From UBA2966 sp965242505 (GTDB lineage: Bacteria > Pseudomonadota > Alphaproteobacteria > UBA2966): a DNA stretch of 64,000 nt. The translations under genes were made by a program, and so were the position numbers. The notes beneath the pieces are model-generated. The model saw nothing but the letters and a program-made list of their open reading frames with translations. It ran no database searches and was not told the DNA's origin. Positions 16,453 to 25,811 of the stretch are shown here, in pieces (the first letter of the stretch is position 1; every line of letters begins with the position of its first letter). The stretch lies in the NCBI GenBank assembly GCA_965242505.1, contig OZ251449.1:1612001-1676000 (forward strand). Direction: 5' to 3'.

Positions 16453-16803
16453 GACGCGGCAGAGATGGGGTACAAAGGGCGCCGGCGGCGAAATGCGCTC
16501 GCCATCGCAGCGGCATGGAAACCGCGCCGGCGTCCCGGCTCCGTCCGACACGATCCAGGGATGGTCCTTGAACGTCGACGCGCCGTATCCGCGGGCCGCG
16601 CCGGTCGGAGGTCGTCCGGAACATGCTGAAGCGATCGGGTGACGGCGACCGTTCGGACGTCATGAAGAGACTCGCCAGATTCGTCCCGGCCAGGTTCGCC
16701 CCGCTCGGGTCCGTCCCGTTCCGGCTCGCCCGGCCCAGGCTCGTCCTGCCGGCGCTGCTGATCGCCGCCGCGAGCATGGCCTTCCTCTATCTGCGCGCGA
16801 CCC
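16453..16803. repeat. 351-bp direct repeat, right copy
   Basis: Partner of 11075-11425; see that entry for the comparison. This copy contains the functional 5' end of the adaptor gene (start 16623) and its upstream spacer. The island between the repeats is about 5 kb. Confidence 0.9.
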
Positions 16804-17978
16804 GCCCCGAGGCGACGCCGGCGCCCGCCGAGGAACGGGCGCGCCCGGTCGCCGCGGTCGAGGCCCGGTACGTCGACGTCCGGCCCCCGATCGTCGAGTT
16901 CGGCGTCGTCGTCGCCGGCAGCGTCGTCGAGTTGCGGCCGCTGGTAGCCGGCCGGATCGCCGAACTGGGACCCCACTTCGTCGAGGGCGGAGTCGTCCGC
17001 AAGGGCGAGACGCTCGCCGTCATCGACCGATTCGACTACGAGATCGAGGTGGCCGACAAGGAAGCCGCGGTCGCCGAATCGCGGGCCCGCCTCGCGGAGG
17101 CGCGGGCGGAGCTGGACGCCGAGCGCCGGTTGCTTGCCATCGCCCGCGAGCAGGCCGCGCTGCGCATGGCCGATCTGGAACGGAAGCGCGAGCTGAGCGA
17201 GCGCGGCGCGCTGTCGCGCAAGGCTCGGGACGACGCGACGATCGCCGCCAACGAGGCCAAACGGTCGGTCGAGGCGGCGGAGCAGCGGCTGGAGAGGCTG
17301 GCGGCGCGGATCGAGCAGTCGAGCGCCGCGCTCGCGCGCAGCGAGGCCGCCCTGAAGCGGGCCCGGCGCGACCTCGACGAGACCCTGCTGGCGGCGCCCG
17401 AGGACGGATACCTCGCCGACGCGTCCGCGGCCGAGGGGCAGCGCGTCGGCGCCGGCGACCGCCTCGCGCGGCTGATCGTCGCGCGCCGGCTCGAAGTCTC
17501 GTTCCAGCTGAGGCGGGGCGACTTCGGGCGCTTGGTGGGCGGCGAGGACGGGCGGGCGGCGGAGCGGCTGCTGGGCCGGGCGGTGTCGGTGAAGTGGCGC
17601 GTCGGGCCGCGCGACTTCGCGTACGACGCGGTCATCGACAGGCTCGACGCCGAGATCGACCCGGCGGGCGGCGGCATCGGCGTCCGCGCGCGCCTCGTCG
17701 ACCCGGACCCCGGCGCGCCGCTGCGGCCCGGCGCCTTCGTCGAGGTCCGCATCCCCGGCGAGCTCCACCGCGGGGTCCTGCGCCTTCCCGAAGGCGCGGT
17801 CGATGGGGAAGGCAACGTCTACGTCATCGAGGAGGGCCGGCTCGCGCCGCGCCGCGTCGAGCTGCTGCGCCGGATGGCCAGGGACGTGCTGGTCCGCGCC
17901 GACATCGCGCCGGGCGCGAGGATCGTCACCACCCACTTCCCGGAGATCGGCCCCGGACAGCGGGTGGAGGCGCGGTGA
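16623..17978 (+). CDS. RND efflux periplasmic adaptor (HlyD/AcrA family)
   Basis: 451 residues from ATG 16623 with GGAGG eleven bases upstream; ATG 16662 is an alternative. One N-terminal membrane segment (LPALLIAAASMAFLYL) anchors a periplasmic protein. The first lipoyl half is VVAGSVVELRPLVAGRI. A long alpha-helical hairpin (about residues 140-255, rich in Ala, Glu and Arg) follows, then TLLAAPEDGYL and beta-barrel/membrane-proximal domains. It bridges the inner-membrane pump with an outer-membrane channel, which is not encoded nearby. The stop overlaps the pump start (GTGA), so the two are translationally coupled. Its 5' end is duplicated at 11245. Confidence 0.9.
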   Translation: MLKRSGDGDRSDVMKRLARFVPARFAPLGSVPFRLARPRLVLPALLIAAASMAFLYLRATRPEATPAPAEERARPVAAVEARYVDVRPPIVEFGVVVAGSVVELRPLVAGRIAELGPHFVEGGVVRKGETLAVIDRFDYEIEVADKEAAVAESRARLAEARAELDAERRLLAIAREQAALRMADLERKRELSERGALSRKARDDATIAANEAKRSVEAAEQRLERLAARIEQSSAALARSEAALKRARRDLDETLLAAPEDGYLADASAAEGQRVGAGDRLARLIVARRLEVSFQLRRGDFGRLVGGEDGRAAERLLGRAVSVKWRVGPRDFAYDAVIDRLDAEIDPAGGGIGVRARLVDPDPGAPLRPGAFVEVRIPGELHRGVLRLPEGAVDGEGNVYVIEEGRLAPRRVELLRRMARDVLVRADIAPGARIVTTHFPEIGPGQRVEAR

Positions 17979-20900
17979 GCGCGCGGGACGACGCGGACGC
18001 GGCGGAGCGGGGCGCGCGGCGGGGCGGCCCGATCGCCCTGTTCGCCCGCCATCGCAACGCGCCCAACCTGCTGCTCGCCCTGATGGCGATCGCCGGCGTC
18101 TACGGCATCGTCAAGATGAACGCGCAGTTCCTGCCCACGTTCGGCATCGACCTCGTGAACGTGTCGGTCGAATGGCCGGGCGCCGCGGCGGAGGACGTGG
18201 ACGCCAAGCTGGTGCGGACGCTCGTCCCCGAGGTCCGCTTCCTCGACAACGTCAAGCGGGTGCGGTCGATCGCCACCGAGGGAAGGGCGAGCGTCAACGT
18301 CGAGTTCAAGGCCGGCAGCGACATGCAGGCCGCGCTGTCGGACGTGGAAGCCGCGGTCTCGCGCATCCGCACCCTGCCGGAAGACGCCAGGACGCCGGAG
18401 ACGAGGCGCATCGCGCGCTACGAGACGATCCTGCGCGTCGTGCTGTCGGGGCCCCATACGGAGGCGGCGCTGAAAGCGCACGCCAAGAGGCTGCGCGACG
18501 GCCTGCTCGACCGGGGGATCGACCGGGTCACGGCGACGGGCATGCGCGACGAGGAGATCCTGGTCGAGGCGCCGTCGGCGGCGCTCCGTCGGCTCGACAC
18601 GACCCTGGCCGACGTCGGCGCCAGGATCCGCGAGACGTCGCGGGACCTGCCCTCGGGCGACGTGGGGCAAGGGCGTCGGCACGTCCGGAGCCTCGGCCTG
18701 GTCACCACCGCCCGCGGGATCGAGGACATCGAGATAAAGGCGCTCGAGGACGGCCGCGCGGTCCGCCTGGGCGACGTGGCCCGCGTGCGCGAAGGCTTCG
18801 ACGAGGACGCCGTGGAGATCCGGCGCAAGGGGCGGCGCGCGATCGAGCTCCACGTCCAGCGCGCCGTCCAGGGCGACGCGCTGGAGATGGCGAAGATCGC
18901 GGAAGCCTATCTCGACGAGGTCGCGCCGACCCTGCCGGCGACCCTCGAGTTGGAGCGCTACGACGTGGCCGTCGGCGCGCTTCGCGACCGGATCGACCTG
19001 CTGGTGCGGAACGGCGCCGGCGGCCTGATGATCGTGATCGTGATCCTCATGGCGTTCCTGCGGCCGCGAGTGGCGTTCTGGGTGATGGTCGGCATCCCGG
19101 CCTCCCTGCTCGCCGCCTTCGGGGTCATGCCGGCGGCCGGCCTGACGATCAACATGGTCAGCCTGTTCAGCCTGATCATGACGATCGGAATCATCGTCGA
19201 CGACGCGATCGTCGTCGGCGAACACGTCGATACCCGCGGCCGCCAGGGGCTGTCGCCGCTCGCGGCCGCGATCGACGGCGCCCACCGGATGGCCGTTCCC
19301 GTGTTCGCGGCGGCGCTGACGACGATCAGCGCCTTCCTGCCGCTGTTGCTGATCTCCGGGGTCCTCGGCCAGATCATCGCCACCATTCCGCTCGTCGTGG
19401 TCGCGGTGCTGATCGCGAGCCTGATGGAATGTTTCCTGGTCCTGCCGGGCCATCTGAGCGCCGCCTCGACGCCCTCCCCGACCGGATGGCTCGCCCGCTA
19501 CCGCCGATGGTTCGACGGCGGGTTCGCGGCGTTTCGCGACGGGCCGTTCCGGTCCCTCGTCGAGGTCTGCATCCACTGGCGCTACGCGACGCTGGCCGTC
19601 GCGGCCGGGCTGATGCTGCTGGCCGCTGGCATGGTGGCGGGCGGCCGGGTGGGCTTCACCTTCTTCCCGGCGCCCGAGGCGGACCGGGTCTTCGCCAACG
19701 TCACGATGGTCCCCGGCTCGCCGCGCGAAGCCACGATCGCGATGCTCGACGAGGTGAATCGCGCGCTCGACGCGACCGTCCGCGAGCTGGAAGGCGACGA
19801 CAGCGACCTCGTCCGCATGGCGATAACGAAGATCGGCGTCCCGGCCAGCGGGGGGGGCGGAGCCAGCGACAACGTGGGCGGGGTCGAGGCGGAGTTGCGT
19901 CCCGCCGACCGGCGCGACCTGCGCCTCGAGCCGTTCATCGACGCTTGGCGCGCCAGGATCCGCCCGGTCGCCGGGCTCGACACCCTCACCGTCTTCGGGG
20001 CCCGGGGCGGACCGCCCGGCAGCGACGTCGACGTGAGGTTCATCGGCGACGACGTCGCGGCGCTCAAACGGGCGGCGCTGGAGTTGCGGACGCTCCTCGA
20101 ACGCTATCCGGGAGTGCGCGCCATCAGGGACGATCTGCCCTGGGGCAAACAGGAGACGATCCTGGAGGTCACCCCGCGCGGCCGCTCGATGGGCTTCACC
20201 ACCCGGACGGTCGGCCGCCAGGTGCGGGACGCCATCGAGGGCGTGATCGCGACGCGCTTCCCGCGCGGCGACGAAGAGGTCGCCGTCCGGGTCAGGCTCC
20301 CGGCGGACGAGCGCGACACGGACGTTCTCGACCACCTGCGCCTGCGCGGACCGACGGGCGCCGAAGTCCCGCTCGACGAAGCGGTCTCGCGGCGGGCCAA
20401 CCAGGGCTTCGCCTACGTCAGGAGCGAGGACGGACGCCGCCAGGTCGCCGTCACCGCCAGGCTCGACGCCGACGTCGTCACGACGGGCGAACTGCTGGCG
20501 GCCATCGAGCGCGACGGATTGCGCCGGATCGCCGAACGCCACGGGGTGGAGGTGGCCCTCAAGGGCCGGTCGGAGGAGACCCGGGAGACCCTTGCGGACA
20601 TGATGCTGGGGGCGCTGATCGGGCTCGCCGGGATATACATCGTCCTGGCCTGGGTGTTCTCGAGCTACGGCCGGCCGCTCGCCGTCATGGCGATCATTCC
20701 GATGGGGTTCGTCGGCGCCGTCTTCGGCCATTGGCTGTTCGGCTACAACCTGACCATCCTCAGCCTGGTGGCGCTCATGGGGCTGTCCGGCATCGTGGTC
20801 AACAACTCGATCATCCTGGTCGCGGCCATCGGGCGGCGCGCGGAAACGGAGGACTTCCTCGAGGCGGTCGTCGGGGGAGTCCGCGACCGGCTGCGCGCGA

Positions 20901-21184
20901 TCGTGCTGACCTCGGCCACGACGATCGGCGGGTTGAGCCCGCTGCTGTTCGAAACGAGCCTGCAAGCGCGGTTCCTGATTCCGATGGCCCTGACGATCGT
21001 CTTCGGCCTCGCCTGCGCGGCGACGCTGGTGCTGTTCGTGATGCCCGCCCTGTTGGCGGCGGGTCGGGACCTCCGCCGCATCGGGACCGCCCTGCGGCCG
21101 GTCCGGCCCCCCCTCGCCAGCGGCGCGTCCGGCCCGACGCGGGAGGGCGCCGGAGAGCATGGGAGCGGGGCCCGCCAAGCCTGA
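17975..21184 (+). CDS. RND-family efflux pump (AcrB/HAE1-like)
   Basis: 1069 residues from GTG 17975, overlapping the adaptor stop. It has the typical duplicated RND layout: a first helix (NLLLALMAIAGVYGIVKMNA), a large periplasmic loop, helices 2-6 with GIIVDDAIVVGEH (the TM4 Asp pair used for proton relay), a second loop, and helices 8-12 ending near GLACAATLVLFVMPALL. Length matches the family. It exports small molecules using the proton gradient. The substrate cannot be told. Its position beside the RiPP precursors is suggestive but it has its own adaptor and orientation. Confidence 0.92.
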   Translation: MSARDDADAAERGARRGGPIALFARHRNAPNLLLALMAIAGVYGIVKMNAQFLPTFGIDLVNVSVEWPGAAAEDVDAKLVRTLVPEVRFLDNVKRVRSIATEGRASVNVEFKAGSDMQAALSDVEAAVSRIRTLPEDARTPETRRIARYETILRVVLSGPHTEAALKAHAKRLRDGLLDRGIDRVTATGMRDEEILVEAPSAALRRLDTTLADVGARIRETSRDLPSGDVGQGRRHVRSLGLVTTARGIEDIEIKALEDGRAVRLGDVARVREGFDEDAVEIRRKGRRAIELHVQRAVQGDALEMAKIAEAYLDEVAPTLPATLELERYDVAVGALRDRIDLLVRNGAGGLMIVIVILMAFLRPRVAFWVMVGIPASLLAAFGVMPAAGLTINMVSLFSLIMTIGIIVDDAIVVGEHVDTRGRQGLSPLAAAIDGAHRMAVPVFAAALTTISAFLPLLLISGVLGQIIATIPLVVVAVLIASLMECFLVLPGHLSAASTPSPTGWLARYRRWFDGGFAAFRDGPFRSLVEVCIHWRYATLAVAAGLMLLAAGMVAGGRVGFTFFPAPEADRVFANVTMVPGSPREATIAMLDEVNRALDATVRELEGDDSDLVRMAITKIGVPASGGGGASDNVGGVEAELRPADRRDLRLEPFIDAWRARIRPVAGLDTLTVFGARGGPPGSDVDVRFIGDDVAALKRAALELRTLLERYPGVRAIRDDLPWGKQETILEVTPRGRSMGFTTRTVGRQVRDAIEGVIATRFPRGDEEVAVRVRLPADERDTDVLDHLRLRGPTGAEVPLDEAVSRRANQGFAYVRSEDGRRQVAVTARLDADVVTTGELLAAIERDGLRRIAERHGVEVALKGRSEETRETLADMMLGALIGLAGIYIVLAWVFSSYGRPLAVMAIIPMGFVGAVFGHWLFGYNLTILSLVALMGLSGIVVNNSIILVAAIGRRAETEDFLEAVVGGVRDRLRAIVLTSATTIGGLSPLLFETSLQARFLIPMALTIVFGLACAATLVLFVMPALLAAGRDLRRIGTALRPVRPPLASGASGPTREGAGEHGSGARQA

Positions 21185-21282
21185 CCCTTGACGCATTTCA
21201 GCCCGGGACGCCGCCCCCGCCCGTCAGGATCCATACGCGCTCCGTCGTTTCGTGCTACCGTCCGCTCGCCCCCCAGCGCGAC

Positions 21283-21434
21283 CCCCACCCCGACCCTCCC
21301 CCTGCAAGGGGGAGGGAGAACGAGGGGGGCGGAGGGGCCATTGACGCTCCCCCCTGACAGGGGAGAGGGAGAACGAGGGGAAGGGCCATCGATACTTCCT
21401 CCCCCCTGACAGGGGGGAGGTCGGGAGGGGGGTC
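21283..21434. repeat. GC-rich hairpin repeats (REP-like), three units
   Basis: Fills most of the 333-base gap after the RND pump: CCCCACCCCGACCCTCCCCC with a hairpin, then two CCTGACAGGGG-type hairpins with the GGTCGGGAGGGG flank. The strong stem directly after the pump gene could also act in transcription termination or mRNA protection. Confidence 0.8.
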
Positions 21435-21517
21435 ATCGCGGGCCGGACCGGAGGGGTGACGACGCGCCCCCGTCGCGGGAACGTTTTCTTCGAGAGCGGT
21501 AGCGGGAACGACGATCC

Positions 21518-22642
21518 ATGCCCAATCTGATCGAATCCGTTCGCATCAAGGGTTTTCGCTCCCTCGCGGACGTCGAGATCGAAAACCTGCCGATGGCGAC
21601 CGTCCTCATCGGCGCCAACGGCTCGGGGAAATCCAACTTCGTCCGCTTCTTCGACATGATGAGCTGGATGATAGCGACGCGCCGACTGGCCGAGTTCGTC
21701 CAGCGCCAGGGCGGCGCCGACGACCAGCTGTTCGGCGGCGGCAAGGTCAGCCCGCGGCTGGAAGCCGAGCTGGCCATGCGGACCGACGCGGGCCGCAACG
21801 ACTACCGATTCACGCTCGCTCACGCGCACCCGGACCGGTTCGTGTTCACGGACGAGGCATTCCGGTACAGCCAAACGGCATTGGGTACGGAGGCGCCTTG
21901 GCAGCCTCTCGGAAGCGGCCACACGGAAGCGAAGATCGTCGAAGCCGGACAGTCGGCCGAATCCACCGACATCAATCCTGTGACCACCCGCTCCGTCGTC
22001 AACCTGTTACGGCGCTGCGCCGCGTATCAGTTTCACGACACCTCCGACGACTCGCGCCTCAAGAAGAGATGGGACGCCGAAGACAACGCCTACCTCAGAT
22101 CTGACGGCGGGAATCTGGCCGCGATCCTGCTTCGTCTCGAACGGGAAGACACGCGGCGACTCGAGTGGATCTGCGATCTCATCCGGCGCGCGCTGCCGAT
22201 CTTCGACCGGTTCGAGATCGAGGAGGACTACGGGAAGGTCCTGCTGCGGTGGAAGGCGAAGGGGATGGACAAGACCGTCGGCGCCCACCTGACCTCCGAC
22301 GGCTCGCTTCGTTTCTTCGCGCTGGTGACGTTGTTGAACCTCCCGTCCGGGATGCTGCCCGACGTGCTGCTGCTGGACGAACCGGAACTGGGGCTGCATC
22401 CGGTGGCGGCAACCCTGGTCGGCGACATGATAAAGGCGCTCGCGGAGGAGCGGCAGGTCATCGCGGCGACCCAGTCCCCCCTGCTCGTCGATACGTTCGG
22501 CCTCGACGAGATTCTCGTCCTGGAGCTGCGGGACGGGCGGACGGAGATCCGCCGATACGACGAAGAGACGTACCGGAATTGGCTGGAGGAGTACACGACG
22601 GGCGAGCTCTGGCAGAAAAACGTGCTCGGGGGTCGCCCATGA
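21518..22642 (+). CDS. AAA15/21-type ATPase (OLD/RecF-like), probable defence ATPase
   Basis: 374 residues. Walker A IGANGSGKSN is at about 31-40, Walker B VLLLDEPELGLHP near 283-295, preceded by the signature-like LTSDGSLRFFAL, and an SMC-like D-loop region (AATQSPLLVDTF). It starts in the standard way for this family (IESVRIKGFRSLADVEI). Proteins of this class are commonly paired with a DUF4276/RloB-like protein in two-gene defence-type operons. Here the expected partner overlaps by four bases at 22639 but is broken. With the partner lost the system is probably non-functional. Confidence 0.88.
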   Translation: MPNLIESVRIKGFRSLADVEIENLPMATVLIGANGSGKSNFVRFFDMMSWMIATRRLAEFVQRQGGADDQLFGGGKVSPRLEAELAMRTDAGRNDYRFTLAHAHPDRFVFTDEAFRYSQTALGTEAPWQPLGSGHTEAKIVEAGQSAESTDINPVTTRSVVNLLRRCAAYQFHDTSDDSRLKKRWDAEDNAYLRSDGGNLAAILLRLEREDTRRLEWICDLIRRALPIFDRFEIEEDYGKVLLRWKAKGMDKTVGAHLTSDGSLRFFALVTLLNLPSGMLPDVLLLDEPELGLHPVAATLVGDMIKALAEERQVIAATQSPLLVDTFGLDEILVLELRDGRTEIRRYDEETYRNWLEEYTTGELWQKNVLGGRP

Positions 22643-22800
22643 TCCACCTCGCCGTGTCGGTGGAGGGCCGTGACGTCGCTGGTGGATTTCTACGGTTTTC
22701 GCGACAAGGGGGACCGGACGGTCGAGGAGCTGGAGGCGCATTTGGCCCGGGAAATCGAAGCGCGCGTTTCCGACGTGAGACGGATGATTCCCTATCCCGC
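22639..22800 (+). pseudogene. Remnant of DUF4276-like partner of the ATPase
   Basis: ATG at 22639 overlaps the ATPase stop and reads MIHLAVSVEG, the usual opening of DUF4276 proteins. It then shifts frame: the next recognisable piece, TSLVDFYGFRDKGDR followed by a helical segment and RRMIPY, is in another frame. An internal deletion of perhaps 60-70 codons (compared with the family) plus a frameshift explain this. The remaining C-terminal half is replaced by hairpin repeats from about 22850. Confidence 0.7.
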
Positions 22801-22849
22801 ATTTCCCATAACCGGCAGGGATGGAGGATTGCGCGGCGTTGCGAGACCG

Positions 22850-22998
22850 CGATCCACCCCCCTCCCGGCCTCCCCCCTGTCCAGGGGGGAGGAGTATGAA
22901 TGGTCAGGGAGAGGGAGGAGCGCCAACGGACCCTCCGTCCCCCCTCTTCTCCCTCCCCCTTGCAGGGGGAGGGTCGGGGTGGGGGTCGCGCCAGGGGG
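22850..22998. repeat. GC-rich hairpin repeats (REP-like)
   Basis: One CCTCCCCCCTGTCCAGGGGG hairpin and one CCCTTGCAGGGGGAGGGTCG unit between the ATPase remnant and the carbonic anhydrase gene. The remaining gap to 23136 contains only the upstream region of the next gene (GGGAGGACGGAG ribosome site). Confidence 0.8.
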
Positions 22999-23136
22999 GA
23001 GGAGCGCGAACGGACCCTGCCCCCCGTCTTTCCGGCCGGTCGGAGACGGGCGGCGTGGCGCGACTCGTCGAAATGGCGCTCCCGGACACGGCCGCGATAT
23101 AGTGTCGCCGCGCCGCCGGCCGGGAGGACGGAGCGA

Positions 23137-23769
23137 ATGCAGGAGTACGGACCGCTCGTCGCCCTGAACGATCCCGCGTTCATTCATCCGACGACGCTGA
23201 TCTACGGGAAGGTGACGATCGGGCCGGGGTCGTCGACGTGGGCCAACACGGTCATCCGCGCCGAGAACGACGAAGTGGTGATCGGCGCCAACACGAACGT
23301 CCAGGACTTCACGATGATCCACGTCGGATCGGCGACGAGCGCGATCATCGGCGACAACTGCTCGGTGACCCATCATTGCACGGTGCATGGATGCGTCATC
23401 GGGGACGACTGCCTGATCGGGATCAACGCCACCGTCATGGACGGCGCGGTGATCGGGGCGAACACCATCGTCGCGGGCGGCGCGTTCGTGACCGAGGGAA
23501 CGATCGTCCCGGAGAACTCCGTCGTCGCCGGCGTCCCCGCCAGGGTCGTAAGGACCCGGAACAACCGCGACGCCAACCGCTACAACGCGATCCTCTACAA
23601 TCTCAACGCCGCGGCCTACGCGCGCGGCGAGCACCGGGCCTGGGACGATCGGGCCACCATCGCCGAGGCCGAGCGGCGCCTCGAGGCGTCCCGGTCCGGG
23701 CGTGGCGCGGCGGAGCCCGTCCGACCGGATCGAACGCGAACGTCAACGCGAACGGAGCGGAACGCATGA
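23137..23769 (+). CDS. Gamma-class carbonic anhydrase-like protein
   Basis: 210 residues, ATG 23137 with GGGAGGACGGAG upstream. It forms a left-handed beta-helix of hexapeptide repeats (VIGANTNVQD, IIGDNCSVT, VIGDDCLIG, VIGANTIVAGGA). The three zinc ligands of the family are present: the His of MIHVG and two in VTHHCTVHG. The C-terminal ~45 residues are an Arg-rich tail. It overlaps the next gene by ATGA. Gamma carbonic anhydrase-like proteins are often of uncertain activity; the operon with DgcN and DgcA is unusual and may mean a role other than CO2 hydration. Confidence 0.85.
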   Translation: MQEYGPLVALNDPAFIHPTTLIYGKVTIGPGSSTWANTVIRAENDEVVIGANTNVQDFTMIHVGSATSAIIGDNCSVTHHCTVHGCVIGDDCLIGINATVMDGAVIGANTIVAGGAFVTEGTIVPENSVVAGVPARVVRTRNNRDANRYNAILYNLNAAAYARGEHRAWDDRATIAEAERRLEASRSGRGAAEPVRPDRTRTSTRTERNA

Positions 23770-24773
23770 ACGACGCGCACATCGAGCATCCCTATCTCGT
23801 GTTCCTGGGCGACGCCCACGACCAGCTCGCCGCCAAGACGGCCGACGGCATCGCCTTCTGGCGGCGCGAATGGTGCGTGGGCCAGCTCCGCCTGCCCGGT
23901 TGTAACGCCGACGCCGGGCTCCCCGACATGACGGTCGCCGAGGCGGCGGCGAACGGCGCCAGGTCGCTGATCGTCGGCGTCGTCAACGCGGGCGGCGTCC
24001 TTCCCGAGTCGTGGACGGACACGATCGTCGAGGCGCTGGAAGCCGGCATGGACGTGGCCAGCGGCATGCACATGCGGGTCGCGGACGTCCCCGCCGCGCG
24101 CGAGGCGGCCGAACGCCTGGGCCGCCGGCTGTTCGACGTGCGGCGCCCGACGCGGGACTTCGACACCGGCACGGGGACGAGGCGGACGGGCAGGCGGCTG
24201 CTCACGGTGGGCACCGACTGCTCGACCGGCAAGATGTACACCTGCCTCGCCATGGAGAAGGAGATGCGGGCGCGCGGCATGAAGGCCGACTTCCGCGCCA
24301 CCGGCCAGACCGGCATCCTCATCGCCGGCGGCGGCGTCTCGGTCGATGCCGTGGTCGCGGACTTCATCTCGGGCTCGGTCGAATGGCTGACCCCCGACAA
24401 CGATCCCGACCATTGGGACCTGGTCGAAGGCCAGGGCTCCCTGTTTCACCCCTCTTACGCGGGGGTCACGCTCGGGTTGATCCACGGTTCCCAGCCCGAC
24501 GCCATGGTGCTGTGCCACGAGCCGACCCGCGCGAACATGCGGGGCCTTCCCGACGCGCCCCTGCCGCCGCTCGACTTGTGCATCCGCGCCAACGTCGAGG
24601 CCGCGTATCTGACCAATCCCGACTGCCGGATGATCGGCGTCGCCGTCAACACCTCGGCGCTCGGCGAGGCGGAGGCGCGGGACTGCCTGGACGCGATCGA
24701 AGCCGGAACCGGCCTGCCTTGCGTCGATCCGGTCCGGGACGGCGTGGCCGGCCTGGTGGACGCCATTTCGTGA
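23766..24773 (+). CDS. dgcN: DgcN-like N-acetyltransferase (DUF1611)
   Basis: 335 residues. It has the DUF1611 layout: an N-terminal Rossmann-like domain, then a P-loop domain with VGTDCSTGKMYT (about residues 147-158) and the family segments TGQTGILIAGGGVSVDAVV, VEGQGSLFHPSYAGVTLG and INTSAL-like VNTSAL near the end. DgcN is described as acetylating D-glutamate in a D-glutamate catabolic route, after which DgcA racemises N-acetyl-D-glutamate. The start overlaps the carbonic anhydrase stop and the stop overlaps the dgcA start. Confidence 0.85.
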   Translation: MNDAHIEHPYLVFLGDAHDQLAAKTADGIAFWRREWCVGQLRLPGCNADAGLPDMTVAEAAANGARSLIVGVVNAGGVLPESWTDTIVEALEAGMDVASGMHMRVADVPAAREAAERLGRRLFDVRRPTRDFDTGTGTRRTGRRLLTVGTDCSTGKMYTCLAMEKEMRARGMKADFRATGQTGILIAGGGVSVDAVVADFISGSVEWLTPDNDPDHWDLVEGQGSLFHPSYAGVTLGLIHGSQPDAMVLCHEPTRANMRGLPDAPLPPLDLCIRANVEAAYLTNPDCRMIGVAVNTSALGEAEARDCLDAIEAGTGLPCVDPVRDGVAGLVDAIS

Positions 24774-25765
24774 ACCGGCGGCGCCTCGTCGTCCGGCGGG
24801 AGGACTGGCCCATCGCGGGAACGTTCACGATCTCGCGGGGCAGCAAGACGACGGCCGAGGTCGTCGTCGTGGAGATTCACGAGGACGGGCGGCGCGGACG
24901 CGGGGAGTGCGCGCCCTACCGGCGTTACGGCGAGACGCGCGAGGGCGCGGTCGCGCGGATCGAGTCGCTCCGCGCCGAGATCGAGGACGGCGCCCTGGGA
25001 CGCCCGGCCCTGCAACGGCGCCTCGGACCCGGCGCGGCGCGGAACGCGCTGGACTGCGCGCTGTGGGACCTCGAGGCCAAGCTCTCCGGAACCCCGGCGT
25101 GGCGGCTGGCGGGACTGCCCGAACCGCGGCCCGCGGTCACGGCGTTCACCATCGGCCTCGACGGACCCGAGGCGATGGCCGCCGCCGCCAGGAAGAACCG
25201 GCGGCGCCCCCTGTTGAAGCTGAAGCTGGGCGGCGGCGACGGCAAGGACGTTCTCCGCGTCCGCGCGGTCCGGGAGGCCGCGCCGGACGCCGCCCTCATC
25301 GTCGACGCCAACGAGGCGTGGACGCCGCCGGCGTTCGCCGAGTACGCCGGCGCGCTCGCCGCCCTCGGCGTCGAACTGATCGAGCAGCCGCTGCCCGCCG
25401 GGGCCGACGGCGCCCTCGCCGACCGCGACCGCGCGGCGCCCGTGTGCGCGGACGAATCGGCGCGCGACGCGTCGACGCTGGACGAGGTCGCGCGCCTCTA
25501 CGACTTCGTCAACGTCAAGCTGGACAAGACCGGCGGCCTCACCGAGGCGCTCCGGCTGGCGGACGCCGCCCGGTCGGCGGGCCTCGGCGTCATGCTGGGG
25601 TGCATGGTGGGGACGTCGCTCGGCATGGCGCCGGCGACCCTCCTCGCCCACGCCGCCCGGTTCGTGGACCTGGACGGCCCGCTTCTCCTGGCCAGGGACC
25701 GGGACCCGGGACTCCGCTACGTCGACGGCGCCGTGCGCCCGCCGCCGCCGGAACTGTGGGGCTGA
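24770..25765 (+). CDS. dgcA: DgcA-like N-acetyl-D-glutamate racemase / dipeptide-epimerase family (enolase superfamily)
   Basis: 331 residues from GTG 24770, overlapping the dgcN stop (GTGA). Enolase-superfamily residues are in place: the KxK motif in LLKLKLGG, metal ligands in IVDANEAW, ELIEQPL and VCADESA, and the second catalytic Lys in FVNVKLDKTGG. Family members include L-Ala-D/L-Glu epimerases, but neighbourhood with dgcN points to N-acetylglutamate racemisation. Together they would feed D-glutamate, for example from peptidoglycan turnover, into L-glutamate metabolism. Confidence 0.87.
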   Translation: MNRRRLVVRREDWPIAGTFTISRGSKTTAEVVVVEIHEDGRRGRGECAPYRRYGETREGAVARIESLRAEIEDGALGRPALQRRLGPGAARNALDCALWDLEAKLSGTPAWRLAGLPEPRPAVTAFTIGLDGPEAMAAAARKNRRRPLLKLKLGGGDGKDVLRVRAVREAAPDAALIVDANEAWTPPAFAEYAGALAALGVELIEQPLPAGADGALADRDRAAPVCADESARDASTLDEVARLYDFVNVKLDKTGGLTEALRLADAARSAGLGVMLGCMVGTSLGMAPATLLAHAARFVDLDGPLLLARDRDPGLRYVDGAVRPPPPELWG

Positions 25766-25811
25766 TCCGGACTCTCCGCCGGAGCCCGCGCGGAGCGCGC
25801 GCTTCCGGGGA

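Noticed and set aside
16060..16551. 163-codon open frame as a functional large precursor peptide
   Set aside because: It starts inside intergenic repeat DNA, lacks the first part of the leader, and its tail is the shadow of island sequence; treated as a broken precursor.
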